A DNA stretch of 36,637 nucleotides from Oscillospiraceae bacterium (GTDB lineage: Bacteria > Bacillota > Clostridia > Oscillospirales > Ruminococcaceae): assembly GCA_016281125.1 (NCBI GenBank), contig JAEEIA010000075.1, forward strand, positions 1-36,637, in the 5' to 3' direction. The notes below the pieces were generated by a model, which saw only the letters and a list, made by a program, of their open reading frames with translations, did not search any database and had not been told where the DNA came from. The position numbers and the translations under genes are program-made. Each line of letters begins with the position of its first letter. Positions within the stretch are counted from its first letter, which is position 1. This document shows positions 6,543 to 14,618 of this stretch, piece after piece.

Positions 6543-6726
6543 GGTATCGCTGCGCGATAATCTGTAATGAGGGCGCCGCCCTCAAACTCCTGCCGGGGAC
6601 GTATCCCCAGGCCCTATTTTGTGTCAAAGAACGTATTTGCTTATTCTTTAAATCAGGGTATTCTTAAGGGACATGTCCCTTAAGCGGGGTATGGGCAGCG
6701 CCCCATTCTGAATCCGTCGGAGATAC
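6543..6726. repeat. Dispersed hairpin repeat, copy A (long form)
   Basis: About 184 bp bounded by GGTATCGCTGCGCGAT on the left and GTCGGAGATAC on the right. It contains internal hairpins (GAGGGCGCCGCCCTC; TTAAGGGACATGTCCCTTAA; GGGCAGCGCCC). Its right end lies 4 bases from the stop of the ArsC-like gene. Other copies are at 17061, 17226, 25055, 26440 and 26658. Confidence 0.8.
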
Positions 6727-6730
6727 ATCT

Positions 6731-7072
6731 TTACTCCTCGGTCAGCCACTGCTTCCAGACGGCAGAGGCTTCTCCGACAGTCGCCTTCTGGCCGTTCCGC
6801 ACAATCGGCGTGCGGAGCAGCGTCGGATCCTCCAGCAGCTTCTCAAATTGCGCATCCGGCAGCAGATACTGCACCAGCGCTGCATCGGGGTGCTTGGTGT
6901 CAATCAGGTTTTCCAACCCGCCGACACCGCGGATCACACTTTCCAGCTCCCGCTTGCTCATCCCCTTGGACGGCAGATCGACCGACTGATATTTGACATG
7001 CCGCTCCTTGAAGAAGCGCTCTGCCTTTTTGGTATCAAAGCATTTGCTCTTTCCGAAAATCTGAATATTCAT
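6731..7072 (-). CDS. ArsC/Spx-family thioredoxin-fold protein
   Basis: A 113-aa protein of the ArsC/Spx/YffB glutaredoxin-like family. It has the N-terminal beta strand and catalytic-type Cys11 (GKSKCFDTKKAERFF) and the C-terminal LLRTPIVRNG segment with Arg87 and Arg92, typical of arsenate reductase-like proteins. There is no CxxC pair, so it is not a redox-switch Spx of the Bacillus type. The start at 7072 follows CAGGAG, and the ATG overlaps the stop of the PBP gene (ATGA), so the two are translationally coupled. Whether it reduces arsenate, acts on another thiol substrate or binds RNA polymerase cannot be told. It is the last gene of the minD-like to PBP group. Confidence 0.82.
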   Translation of the reverse strand: MNIQIFGKSKCFDTKKAERFFKERHVKYQSVDLPSKGMSKRELESVIRGVGGLENLIDTKHPDAALVQYLLPDAQFEKLLEDPTLLRTPIVRNGQKATVGEASAVWKQWLTEE

Positions 7073-9117
7073 GGCTGCTCCTGTAAGATGCTCCTGCCGC
7101 GCAGGGTTCGTCCGATTTTCGATTCCGGATAGCATTCCGCATAATCCTCCAGAATCCCTTTCACCAGAAACTTCGCGTTTTTGCCGCCCTCGATCATCGC
7201 GCAGAATGCAATCTCCGGATCCTGCGCCGGCGCATAGCCGATGACAAAGGTATCCGTGCCGCGCGGTGACTGCGGCGTACCGGTTTTGAGCGCAACGTCA
7301 AATCCGAGGTTGTTCAGGTCATATTCCGGCAGCATCGGGGTACGCGCCGCACCGATCATGCCCTGCTCGATATAGTAGTAAACCTCCTGCGCGTTGTTCT
7401 GCGCAACGGTGGCCGCAATCTCAGGCTCCTTGACGGAGAGCTGCTCCGTCATTGTGTTATTCCAGTAGGAATTGATCAGATGCGGCTTATAGCGCACGCC
7501 GTCATTCGCAATGGTCGAGGCGACGGTCGCCATTTGCAGCGGTGTCACCTGAATCTCCGACTGACCGATCGCCGCCTGCACCAGACAGCCGACGTACCAG
7601 TCAAGGCCGAGCTTTTCGTAGGTTTCCGGGCAGGCAAGATAGCCGCCGCTGTCGCCGGATTCCAGCCCGAGCGGTGCGCCGAGGCCGTACATCCGCTCAT
7701 AATCGAGCAGCACGTCCAGACCGAGCCGCGTGCTCAGCTCATAGAAGAAGATATTGCAGGAAACGGTCAGTGCACGCGTCACGGCAATATTCTCATGATG
7801 TCCCGTGCAGTGGAACCAGGTGTCGATATACTTGTAATTGGTATCGCAGTAAAACTGCGTGTTTCCGTCGATTGTACCTGTATCCAGACCGGCGGTCGCG
7901 GTGATGGTCTTGAACGTGGAGCCGGGACGGTACAGGCCGTCCGTGGCGCGGTTGATCAGCGGGAAATTTTCCTGCTCCGCAACCTTGTTATAATTATCCA
8001 GCAGATCCGCAAGATCATAGCTCGGAAGCGTTGCCATGCCGAGCACGCCGTTGTCCTTCGTATCGAGCACAACAGCCGCACCGCAGTACGCATTCCGGCA
8101 TTCGTAGTCCGTCCGCCGGAGCGTTTCGCAGTGATCCGCAAGCCGCTTTTGCAGACTGCTTTGCAGCTTGCTGTTGACGGTCAGCTGAATCGTTTTGCCG
8201 CCGACCGGCTCCTGCGAGATGACAACCGAGGAAACATCGCCGTTCGTGACGGTGATTTCCTTTTTTCCGTTGATGCCGCGCAGATCCGGCTCACAGGCAA
8301 GCTCTAAACCGGTTTTGCCGACCGCATCGGACAGCGCATAATCGGAATGCCCGTTCTCCTTGAGCGCTTCAAACTCCTCCTGCGAATAGATCGGGCCGAC
8401 ATAGCCGATCTCATGCGGGATGACCGTGCCGTTCTCAACGGTGCGGATCGCCTCCTCGACGATGTTGACGCCGCTGAGTGTCACGCGAAGCTCCTTGATC
8501 CGCGTGACCGTTTTCAGGTCAATGTCGTTGGCGAAATAGAACACGTTGGACATGGAGAAGCTGCGCAGGAGCATCTCGTAGCGGATGCCCGCAATGATGC
8601 GCCTGTCCTTTTCGCTGTACTCCTCACCGATCTCGTAATCGTCGCAGAGCTTTTCGATGCAGTTGCCCGCGTCCGCATACTTGTTGAGGCGCAGATTCTT
8701 TTTCATCTCGGCCACATCGCGTTCACGGTCATTTTCAAACACATAGGGCTGCATTTTGGAAACCGGCATGGTATCGTTCCAGTCATAGCCCGCCTCGCGC
8801 AGCAGCTCGACCGTCCGGAAAATCACCGCATTGCCCGCCTTGTTGTCATCGGGGAAATAGGCCTTTTCGATCACGAGATTATAGCCGATCTTGTTGGATA
8901 CAATCGGGGAGCCGGTGCAGTCCACAATCTCGCCGCGCGTTGCGGGAATGACCTGTGTATACACATTCTCCACGATATGCTGCTGACTCTCCTCCTCTGC
9001 CGCAACGATCTGGAGCTTAACCAGACGGTACACGCCGAGTGCCGCAGACGCAAGCACCAGCAGCACCAAAAAGCCGCCGCGCAGAAATTCGGAGATCTGA
9101 CGCATGATCTCTTTCAT
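7069..9117 (-). CDS. Class B penicillin-binding protein (transpeptidase, PBP2-like)
   Basis: A 682-aa cell-wall transpeptidase with a short cytosolic start, a membrane anchor at about residues 14-32 and the class B pedestal (RGEIVD near 61-66). The C-terminal penicillin-binding domain has all three active-site motifs: STFK at 400-403, SCN at 453-455 and KTGT at 610-613. The start follows GGAGAG six bases upstream. Class B PBPs crosslink peptidoglycan with a SEDS partner, either RodA for elongation or FtsW for division. The neighbouring minD-like and mgsA-like genes recall the clostridial mre-pbp2-min-rodA-mgsA cluster, which favours a PBP2/elongation role, but no SEDS gene is in the window. 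The hisS stop is 36 bases upstream. Confidence 0.92.
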   Translation of the reverse strand: MKEIMRQISEFLRGGFLVLLVLASAALGVYRLVKLQIVAAEEESQQHIVENVYTQVIPATRGEIVDCTGSPIVSNKIGYNLVIEKAYFPDDNKAGNAVIFRTVELLREAGYDWNDTMPVSKMQPYVFENDRERDVAEMKKNLRLNKYADAGNCIEKLCDDYEIGEEYSEKDRRIIAGIRYEMLLRSFSMSNVFYFANDIDLKTVTRIKELRVTLSGVNIVEEAIRTVENGTVIPHEIGYVGPIYSQEEFEALKENGHSDYALSDAVGKTGLELACEPDLRGINGKKEITVTNGDVSSVVISQEPVGGKTIQLTVNSKLQSSLQKRLADHCETLRRTDYECRNAYCGAAVVLDTKDNGVLGMATLPSYDLADLLDNYNKVAEQENFPLINRATDGLYRPGSTFKTITATAGLDTGTIDGNTQFYCDTNYKYIDTWFHCTGHHENIAVTRALTVSCNIFFYELSTRLGLDVLLDYERMYGLGAPLGLESGDSGGYLACPETYEKLGLDWYVGCLVQAAIGQSEIQVTPLQMATVASTIANDGVRYKPHLINSYWNNTMTEQLSVKEPEIAATVAQNNAQEVYYYIEQGMIGAARTPMLPEYDLNNLGFDVALKTGTPQSPRGTDTFVIGYAPAQDPEIAFCAMIEGGKNAKFLVKGILEDYAECYPESKIGRTLRGRSILQEQP

Positions 9118-9153
9118 TTTGTTCTCTCCATCAGGAAATCAGGCTGCGGTCTG

Positions 9154-10452
9154 TCAGCTCTCTGTTTCAAACAGATCCGCAAGGGAAATGCCGGAATAAT
9201 CCTCTGCAAAATGCTCTGCCGAATCCAGCCGGACAGGCGTCTGCTTTCCGGTAATCATGTTCTTGAGCTGACCGCTGCCCTGCTCCAGCTCATTGGAGCC
9301 GAGCACGACCAGATACCTCGCACCGAGCTTGTTTGCATATTTCATCTGTGCCTTGAACGAGCGATCCATCAGATCGAACTCCGCACGGACGCCCATTTCA
9401 CGCAGCGCATTCGCATATTGCAACGCCGTCGGTCTTGCGGCATCGTCCATCGGCGCAAAGTAGACGTCACAGACCTTTGCGTCCATGAAGCCGAGCTCCT
9501 GCTGTTCCATCGTGAGGATCAGGCGCTCCAGTCCCATGCCGAAGCCCAGCGCCGGAATGCTCTGTCCGCCGAGCTGTTCAATCAGTCCGTCATAGCGGCC
9601 GCCCGCACAGACGGTTCCCTGTGCGCCGATGCTCGTCGTGATGAACTCAAACACGGTCTTGGTGTAGTAATCCAGGCCGCGGACGATCTTCGGGTTGATG
9701 ACGTATTCCACGCCCATGGACGTCAGGTGCGATTTGACCGCTTCAAAGTGCGCCTTGCAGTCATCGCAGAGATAATCAAGGATGACAGGCGCATCCTTTG
9801 CAATCTCCTGATCCTCCGGCGACTTGCAGTCCAGCAGCCGCATCGGATTGCGCACAAGACGCTCCTGACAGGTTTCGCAGAGCTGCTCCTTGTGCGGCTC
9901 AAAATACGCCTTCAGCGCCTGCTGATAGGCCGCACGGCAGGTCGGGCAGCCGATGCTGTTCAGGTTCAGCACAATGTTCTGAATGCCGAGGCGGTCAAGC
10001 ACGGTCTTGCCGAGCAGAATGACCTCTGCATCCGCATACGGCGAAGCGGCACCGGCCATCTCCACACCGAACTGGTGGAATTCGCGCAGTCTGCCGGCCT
10101 GCGGGCGCTCGTGGCGGAAGCAGGACAGCTGATAAAACACCTTCTGCGGCAGTGCCTCCGCGAGCATGCCGTTCTGGAGCATCGCACGGATCGTACCGGC
10201 CGTGCCCTCCGGACGCAGGGTGAATTTGGTTTCTCTTGCAATGACGGAATACATTTCCTTCTGCACGACGTCGGTCGTTTCACCGACAGAGCGCTGGAAC
10301 AGCTCCGTCTGCTCAAAGGTCGGGATGCGGATTTCAGAGAAGCCGAAGCTCTCCGCGACATCTCTCGTCACCTTTTCAACGGTATACCACTTGCGGATAC
10401 GCTCCGGGGTAATATCCTCCGTGCCCTGCGGGCGTTTCAGGTAATTGGCCAT
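9154..10452 (-). CDS. hisS: Histidyl-tRNA synthetase
   Basis: A 432-aa class II aminoacyl-tRNA synthetase that charges tRNA-His. Visible signatures are the motif 2 region (KFTLRPEGTAGTIRAML), the histidine-specific loops RGLDYYTKTVFEF and GGRYDGLIEQLGG, and motif 3 (GFGMGLERLIL), followed by the C-terminal anticodon-binding domain. The length is normal. The start at 10452 is chosen because GAGAGGAC lies 7 bases upstream and the protein begins YLKRPQGTEDI as the family does; a longer frame lacks a site. It sits 13 bases after the Cys-rich mini-gene. No T-box leader is seen, so it is probably transcribed with its upstream neighbours. Confidence 0.97.
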   Translation of the reverse strand: MANYLKRPQGTEDITPERIRKWYTVEKVTRDVAESFGFSEIRIPTFEQTELFQRSVGETTDVVQKEMYSVIARETKFTLRPEGTAGTIRAMLQNGMLAEALPQKVFYQLSCFRHERPQAGRLREFHQFGVEMAGAASPYADAEVILLGKTVLDRLGIQNIVLNLNSIGCPTCRAAYQQALKAYFEPHKEQLCETCQERLVRNPMRLLDCKSPEDQEIAKDAPVILDYLCDDCKAHFEAVKSHLTSMGVEYVINPKIVRGLDYYTKTVFEFITTSIGAQGTVCAGGRYDGLIEQLGGQSIPALGFGMGLERLILTMEQQELGFMDAKVCDVYFAPMDDAARPTALQYANALREMGVRAEFDLMDRSFKAQMKYANKLGARYLVVLGSNELEQGSGQLKNMITGKQTPVRLDSAEHFAEDYSGISLADLFETES

Positions 10453-10465
10453 AATCAAAGTCCTC

Positions 10466-10657
10466 TCAGTTTTTTTCGTTTTCCGCGTCATCACGGGAAA
10501 AACGGATCTTTTCCAGTTCCTTCTGCGTGCGGTAGGTACGGCTTTTCAGGCAGTAAGTACAGCCGCCGTGATTGCGGCACATCGGATCCCATGCCCGGCA
10601 GCCGCGGTATGCTTTGCGGTGCTCTTTGCCGGATGCAATCGCCTTTTCCAGTCCCAT
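10466..10657 (-). CDS. Cys-rich mini-protein between mgsA-like and hisS
   Basis: A 63-aa basic protein with four cysteines at 20, 28, 34 and 37 (spacing C-x7-C-x5-C-x2-C) inside GCRAWDPMCRNHGGCTYC, followed by a charged helical tail. It may bind a metal such as zinc. The ATG at 10657 is preferred over an in-frame GTG six bases earlier because AAGGGG lies 7 bases before it. It ends 13 bases before hisS and begins 71 bases after the mgsA-like gene. From memory, similar short CRNHGxCxxC proteins occur in Firmicutes without a known function. The coding call rests on the start site, composition and Cys pattern. Confidence 0.72.
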   Translation of the reverse strand: MGLEKAIASGKEHRKAYRGCRAWDPMCRNHGGCTYCLKSRTYRTQKELEKIRFSRDDAENEKN

Positions 10658-10681
10658 ATGCACACCCCTTTGAAACGCAGA

Positions 10682-10712
10682 ATTGCCCCTTTCTCATAAA
10701 GAGAGGGGCAAT
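10682..10712 (-). terminator. Hairpin after the mgsA-like gene, possible weak terminator
   Basis: ATTGCCCC...CTC pairs with GAG...GGGGCAAT around an ATAAA loop, 16 bases after the mgsA-like stop. On the minus strand only AATTCTG follows, so termination would be partial. No promoter was found between it and the Cys-rich gene. Confidence 0.45.
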
Positions 10713-10728
10713 CAGTCAGGTTCAGTTA

Positions 10729-11136
10729 TCACATGACCGTGGGATTTCCGATCTCACGCCAGTCCAGATCACCGCGCTCCAGCGCGAGGATCAGTGCCTC
10801 TGCCGTTGCGATGTTGGTTGCGACGGGAACATTGTGTACGTCGCAGAGGCGGAGCAGATTCATGTCATTCGGCTCACTGGCCTTCGGATTGATCGGATCC
10901 CGGAAGAACAGGAGCACGTCGATCTCGTCACACGAAATGCGCGCGGAAATCTCCTGTCCGCCGCCCTGCGCACCGCTTAAAAACCGCTTGATCGGCAGTC
11001 CGGTCGCCTCCGCGACCTGCTTGCCGGTCGTACCGGTCGCACAGAGCACATGACGGCTCAGCACCGCGTAATAAGCCGTGCAGAACTGGATCATCAGCTC
11101 CTTCTTGGCATCATGAGCAATCAGCGCTATTGTCAT
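10729..11136 (-). CDS. mgsA: Methylglyoxal synthase family protein with altered catalytic site
   Basis: A 135-aa MGS-like domain protein. MgsA converts dihydroxyacetone phosphate to methylglyoxal and phosphate. The phosphate-binding loop (ATGTTGKQV, 33-41), His8 (IALIAHDA), FFRDP with Asp80 (Escherichia coli Asp101) and the [14 protein letters not shown] end are all present. The segment GGDQQ of E. coli, carrying the proposed catalytic base Asp71, reads GGGQE here, so Gly60 replaces that Asp. Activity is therefore uncertain. The start follows AAAGGATG. It lies 51 bases after the minD-like gene; mgsA next to min genes is common in clostridia. Confidence 0.88.
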   Translation of the reverse strand: MTIALIAHDAKKELMIQFCTAYYAVLSRHVLCATGTTGKQVAEATGLPIKRFLSGAQGGGQEISARISCDEIDVLLFFRDPINPKASEPNDMNLLRLCDVHNVPVATNIATAEALILALERGDLDWREIGNPTVM

Positions 11137-11173
11137 TTATAGTTCATCCTTTCTGTGAAGAAAATATACAGTG

Positions 11174-11190
11174 TAATCCGCACCGGATTA
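11174..11190 (-). terminator. Short hairpin at the end of the minD-like gene
   Basis: TAATCCG and CGGATTA form a perfect 7-bp stem with a 3-base loop overlapping the stop codon; TATATTTTC follows nearby on the minus strand. It may be an attenuator or mRNA-stability hairpin before the mgsA-like gene. Confidence 0.35.
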
Positions 11191-11928
11191 ACCGATCTTA
11201 ACGGTCAGCGGTGTGGGCTCGCCGCGCAGGCGCTTGGAAATCGCGTCGAACGCAGCAAGGCTCGGTGCAGTCGAAGGAATCGGTTCGCCCTTGCCGGTTG
11301 CAATGACAAGCTGATAATCCTCGGGAATCACGCCGATCAGCTGCACGCCGATCGTGTCAATGATCTCGTCGAGGTCGCGCACGAGCTCGGCGCCCAGTGC
11401 CTTCTTGCTCACCTTGTTGATGATGAGGCGCTGACGGCGGTTGCCGCGCGCATAGAATTCATCAGACATCATCTGCGCATCGCGCACGCAGATCGGATCC
11501 GGCGTCGTGACAACAAGAATCAGGTTCGCCTGCTCGACAATATCAAAGACATGGTTATTGATGCCTGCACCGGTATCAATAATAATGTAATCGTAGTATT
11601 TACGGACGGACTGGCAGATGTCAATGATCTGCTGCACCGTGACCTTGAGGAACGGGTTCTTCGGTGCGCAGAGGACGAACAGATTGCTCGCCATCGGCAC
11701 ACGGGCGACCGCGTCCACCGCAGAAACCTTTCCGGTGAGCACGTCGCTCAGGTCATGCTTGATCTGGCCGCTCATGCCGAAGATAATGTCAATGCAGCGC
11801 AGACCGAAGTCCAGCTCAATGATGAGCGTGCGGCTGCCCTGCTTTGCAAGGGTGTAGCCGATTCCTGCACAGATCGAGGATTTTCCGGTACCGCCCTTTC
11901 CGGACGTAACTGCTATCGTTTTTGACAT
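11188..11928 (-). CDS. MinD/FlhG-family ATPase (deviant Walker A)
   Basis: A 246-aa P-loop ATPase of the MinD/ParA superfamily. The deviant Walker A is SGKGGTGKSS with signature Lys11 and Lys16; next come ELDFGLR at 39-44 and DTGAGI at 118-123. MinD binds the membrane as an ATP dimer and places the division site. The DTGAGI motif is more typical of FlhG/YlxH than of MinD (DSPAGI/DCPAGI). The C-terminus (FDAISKRLRGEPTPL) could be a short amphipathic targeting helix. The start follows AAAGGGG and gives the normal MSKTIAVTSGKGG opening. Adjacent mgsA-like and PBP genes favour a Min-cluster origin, but minC and minE are absent from the window. It has its own promoter. Confidence 0.85.
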   Translation of the reverse strand: MSKTIAVTSGKGGTGKSSICAGIGYTLAKQGSRTLIIELDFGLRCIDIIFGMSGQIKHDLSDVLTGKVSAVDAVARVPMASNLFVLCAPKNPFLKVTVQQIIDICQSVRKYYDYIIIDTGAGINNHVFDIVEQANLILVVTTPDPICVRDAQMMSDEFYARGNRRQRLIINKVSKKALGAELVRDLDEIIDTIGVQLIGVIPEDYQLVIATGKGEPIPSTAPSLAAFDAISKRLRGEPTPLTVKIG

Positions 11929-12064
11929 ATCATTAAGACCCCTTTCCGTAACTGCGGAAGCCGTTTTTTCGCGGTAAGGCAGCTGCATTCCGCCGGTAAC
12001 CGGCGCATGGTTCATTTGCATATCGCGGATGCGGTGTACCGCAGGGCACACCGATTCCTCTTAT

Positions 12065-12093
12065 ATTATAACCACAAATCGCTGATTTGTCAA
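12065..12093 (-). promoter_or_regulatory. Sigma-A promoter of the minD-like operon
   Basis: On the minus strand TTGACA, a 17-base spacer and TATAAT match consensus. The leader to the start codon is about 130 bases and contains a CGCCGGTTACCGGCG hairpin at 11991-12005. Confidence 0.9.
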
Positions 12094-12161
12094 ATCCCTT
12101 TTCGGAAAAAATTGAAAAATTGTAAGGTTCGTGCGATTCGCTATCCCACTTTTGTGCAATT

Positions 12162-12201
12162 TGACAATTCCGCGCCGGGATACTCCGGCGGATTATTGTC
12201 A
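12162..12201 (-). terminator. Long hairpin at the end of the 12199-12891 gene
   Basis: TGACAAT and ATTGTCA flank an inner GC-rich imperfect stem, giving a 40-base hairpin that begins at the stop codon on the minus strand. The nearest T runs (ATTTTTC, ATTTTTTCC) are about 40-60 bases further on, so it may terminate or simply stabilise the mRNA end. Confidence 0.45.
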
Positions 12202-12891
12202 GGGCTGAACAGAATCTTCTGCCGCGGAATCGGGCTGCGATGCGTCCTGTTCCGCAGCCGGAACGGTCATGACCGGCTCATCGCCGCTGTTTTCCGGCGC
12301 GGGGCCGTCCACATCGGTCAGCTGAATGCTGTTCATGATCATGCGGAATTTCTCGCGGTACTTGTCATAGTTTTCGCGGTTGCTCTTGCAGGTGACGAGA
12401 TAGACGCGGTCGCCCTTCATCATAATGGCTGTCGTGCATTCCAGATCCTGCCGGGATTCGGAGCCGACAATCGCGTAGGTGAACTCCAGCAGCCTTGCGT
12501 GCGAACCGGAAACGGTGATCGACTCGTCAGAAATCAGCTCAAACTCATCCACTGCCTCCTGATACTGCATCACGACGGACTCGGTATAGCTGTCCACCTC
12601 GGCATAGCTGAACTCCATCTTCTCACCGGAAATAATGATCGAGGCGTCATCCTTGACATAGTATTTCTTGTAATACTGCGAGGCAGTTTCGGTGAATTCG
12701 TCCGGCACCTGAATGCTGATGCCCTCCGGCATATCCGCAGCGACGACCAGCAGCTCGGTATTCGCCAGAGAGGATTCCTCCGAGGATTCTTCCTGTTCCT
12801 TGGCAGTGCGCGGGAGGATCAGCATGAGCACGCCCATGCCGAACGCAACAATCAGCGCGACAAGCAGCGCCGTCAGCAGTTTATTGGACAT
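12199..12891 (-). CDS. Membrane-anchored protein with a PsbP/DcrB-like outer domain
   Basis: A 230-aa protein with a basic start, one N-terminal hydrophobic segment (about residues 8-27), a short Glu/Ser linker, a folded domain of about 145 residues and an acidic Ser/Pro tail. The domain ends in GDRVYLVTCKSNRENYDKYR, then FRMIMNSIQL. This resembles the last strands and helix of PsbP/DcrB (DUF1795-like) domains often found on bacterial membrane proteins; the resemblance is by pattern only. There is no lipobox Cys. The start follows AGAAAGGAT. The gene begins only 33 bases after the rnpB terminator, with no room for a separate complete promoter, so it may be expressed by read-through or from a promoter inside rnpB. 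Confidence 0.75.
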   Translation of the reverse strand: MSNKLLTALLVALIVAFGMGVLMLILPRTAKEQEESSEESSLANTELLVVAADMPEGISIQVPDEFTETASQYYKKYYVKDDASIIISGEKMEFSYAEVDSYTESVVMQYQEAVDEFELISDESITVSGSHARLLEFTYAIVGSESRQDLECTTAIMMKGDRVYLVTCKSNRENYDKYREKFRMIMNSIQLTDVDGPAPENSGDEPVMTVPAAEQDASQPDSAAEDSVQP

Positions 12892-12923
12892 AGCATGTAT
12901 CCTTTCTGGTTAAAAGCGAATTG

Positions 12924-12951
12924 AAAAACCGATGCGTTTTCGGCGCATCGG
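12924..12951 (-). terminator. Rho-independent terminator of rnpB
   Basis: CCGATGCG and CGCATCGG form an 8-bp stem with a 7-base loop, followed on the minus strand by TTTTTC. Confidence 0.88.
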
Positions 12952-12959
12952 CATTCCGG

Positions 12960-13344
12960 ATGTGACCAGACCTGTAAGCCGGGTTCTGTCCTGTTATTCC
13001 TTCGGAAGAATGGATAACGGGTGCAGCCATTTATCTAGGCGCTCTGTCGCCGGAGCGCTCAAGCCGCCTTTGCATCAGATCCGCCGAGCAGACGTTATGA
13101 CCTGACACACCAATCAGCGTTGCATCGGGTAGGGTTTACACAGCAGAATGCTCTCGCATTCTCTGGTGGGCTCTTACCCCGCCTTTCCACCATCGCACCG
13201 CACCGAAGGCGCGGAGCAGTTTCATTTCTGTTGCACTGGCCCTGGGGTCACCCCCGGCTGCCGTTAGCAGTTACCCTGCTCTGTGATGCCCGGACTTTCC
13301 TCGTCAGCATAAAAAGCGCTGCCGCGGCTGCACAGTCTGCTCAC
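12960..13344 (-). ncRNA. rnpB: RNase P RNA (M1-type catalytic RNA)
   Basis: The RNA component of ribonuclease P, which removes 5' leaders from pre-tRNAs. On the minus strand the conserved elements appear in the right order: GAGGAAAGTCCGGGC near the 5' end, the GGGTAACTGCTAACGGC segment, GGGTAAGAGCCCACC with the following hairpin, a TAGATAAATGGCTGC stretch and the 3' block ACAGAACCCGGCTTACAGG. A length of about 385 bases fits the ancestral A type usual in clostridia. Ends are approximate: the 5' end is placed 7 bases after the -10 box and the 3' end just past the last conserved pairing. A terminator follows directly. Confidence 0.96.
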
Positions 13345-13350
13345 CGCTAT

Positions 13351-13379
13351 ATTGTACCATATCAACAGTGATTTGTCAA
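13351..13379 (-). promoter_or_regulatory. Promoter of rnpB
   Basis: On the minus strand TTGACA, a 17-base spacer and TACAAT sit immediately before the RNase P RNA. Confidence 0.9.
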
Positions 13380-13457
13380 GGTGAAAGCTGAAAAAAGACG
13401 GTATTTCGCCGCCGGTTTCCGCCTTTCTGTCCGCGTGAAAGTATGTTTGTGAAAGGC

Positions 13458-13486
13458 TTGACAATCTTTTCATTTTGCAGTATACT
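13458..13486 (+). promoter_or_regulatory. Sigma-A promoter of pheST
   Basis: TTGACA, a 17-base spacer and TATACT lie 46 bases before the pheS start. The leader of about 40 bases is too short for a T-box. Confidence 0.9.
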
Positions 13487-13532
13487 ATAAGTTGGAGTTT
13501 TCCGAAAAATCAAAGAGAGGAAGGTATCGTCA

Positions 13533-14558
13533 ATGGAAGAGCAAATCAAGGCGATGCGCGCCGAAATCGAAGCCGCCGCCGCTGCCATTACCGATTCCAA
13601 AGAAATGTATCAGCTCCGGAAGCAGTACCTTGACAACAAGACAGGTCAGATTTCCGCGCTGATGAAGAATATGCGCGATCTTGCACCGGAAGAGCGTCCC
13701 GCCTTCGGCAAGATCGTCAACGAGCTGAAAACATGGGCACTCGATTTCTTTACCGCGCAGGACGCCCGCCTGAAATCCGCCGAGCTCGCAAAGAAGAACG
13801 CAGCCGAACAGATCGACGTGACGATGCCCGCATCCGCACATGCCTGCGGCGCGCTGCACCCGAACACCCTGATTGCGAATGAGCTGATTGAGATTTTCGC
13901 AGGCATGGGCTTCACGATCTTCGAGGGGCCGGAAATCGAAAACGATTACTACAACTTCACCGCGCTGAATACCCCGAAGGATCATCCGGCACGCGATATG
14001 CAGGATACCTTCTATGTTTCGCCGGAGCTGCTGCTCAGAACGCAGACCTCCGCAGGACAGATCCGCGTCATGGAGAACACCAAGCCGCCGATCAAGATTC
14101 TGTCGCCGGGCAAGGTGTTCCGTTCCGATGACGACGCAACGCATTCCCCGATGTTCTCCCAGATGGAAGGTCTGGTCGTGGACAAGGGCATCACGCTCTG
14201 CGATTTGCAGGGCATGCTGGATGAGTTTGCGCGCAATGTGTTCGGCGAAGGCGTCAGAACCCGTCTGCGTCCGAGCTACTTCCCGTTCACGGAGCCGTCC
14301 GTCGAGGTCGATGTCAGCTGCTTTGAGTGCGGCGGCAAGGGCTGCCGTCTTTGCAAGGACACCGGCTGGATCGAGGTGCTCGGTGCGGGCATGGTCAACC
14401 GCAAGGTGCTGGAAAACTGCGGCATTGATCCGGATGTGTACACCGGCTTTGCATTCGGCATGGGCATCGAGCGCATTGCCATGCTGAAATACGGCATCCC
14501 GAACATCAAGATGCTGTTTGAGTCGGATGTCCGCGTACTCTCGCAATTCCACGAATAA
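13533..14558 (+). CDS. pheS: Phenylalanyl-tRNA synthetase alpha subunit
   Basis: A 341-aa catalytic alpha subunit of the class II alpha2-beta2 enzyme that charges tRNA-Phe. It has an N-terminal coiled coil (about residues 1-95) that contacts tRNA. The catalytic core shows the family signature [28 protein letters not shown], the motif 2 region [20 protein letters not shown] and motif 3 [18 protein letters not shown]. The HPNTLI and [14 protein letters not shown] blocks are normal. Length is standard. The start follows GAGAGGAAGG. pheT begins 60 bases downstream and is surely in the same operon. Confidence 0.98.
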   Translation: MEEQIKAMRAEIEAAAAAITDSKEMYQLRKQYLDNKTGQISALMKNMRDLAPEERPAFGKIVNELKTWALDFFTAQDARLKSAELAKKNAAEQIDVTMPASAHACGALHPNTLIANELIEIFAGMGFTIFEGPEIENDYYNFTALNTPKDHPARDMQDTFYVSPELLLRTQTSAGQIRVMENTKPPIKILSPGKVFRSDDDATHSPMFSQMEGLVVDKGITLCDLQGMLDEFARNVFGEGVRTRLRPSYFPFTEPSVEVDVSCFECGGKGCRLCKDTGWIEVLGAGMVNRKVLENCGIDPDVYTGFAFGMGIERIAMLKYGIPNIKMLFESDVRVLSQFHE

Positions 14559-14618
14559 GCAGGCAGGCCGGACTGTCCGGCAGCCTTTCCGAGAAATATA
14601 TGAAAGGAACTAATAACG

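Noticed and set aside
8347-10980. 877-codon open frame on the + strand
   Set aside because: It is antisense to the PBP, hisS and Cys-rich genes, has no ribosome binding site, and its Arg/His/Leu-rich composition is typical of the shadow frame of GC-rich genes.
13487-13532. T-box leader for pheST
   Set aside because: The leader is about 40 bases and has no T-box sequence or antiterminator.
13530-14552. 340-codon minus-strand frame opposite pheS
   Set aside because: Complete overlap with a clear pheS; His/Leu-rich shadow composition.
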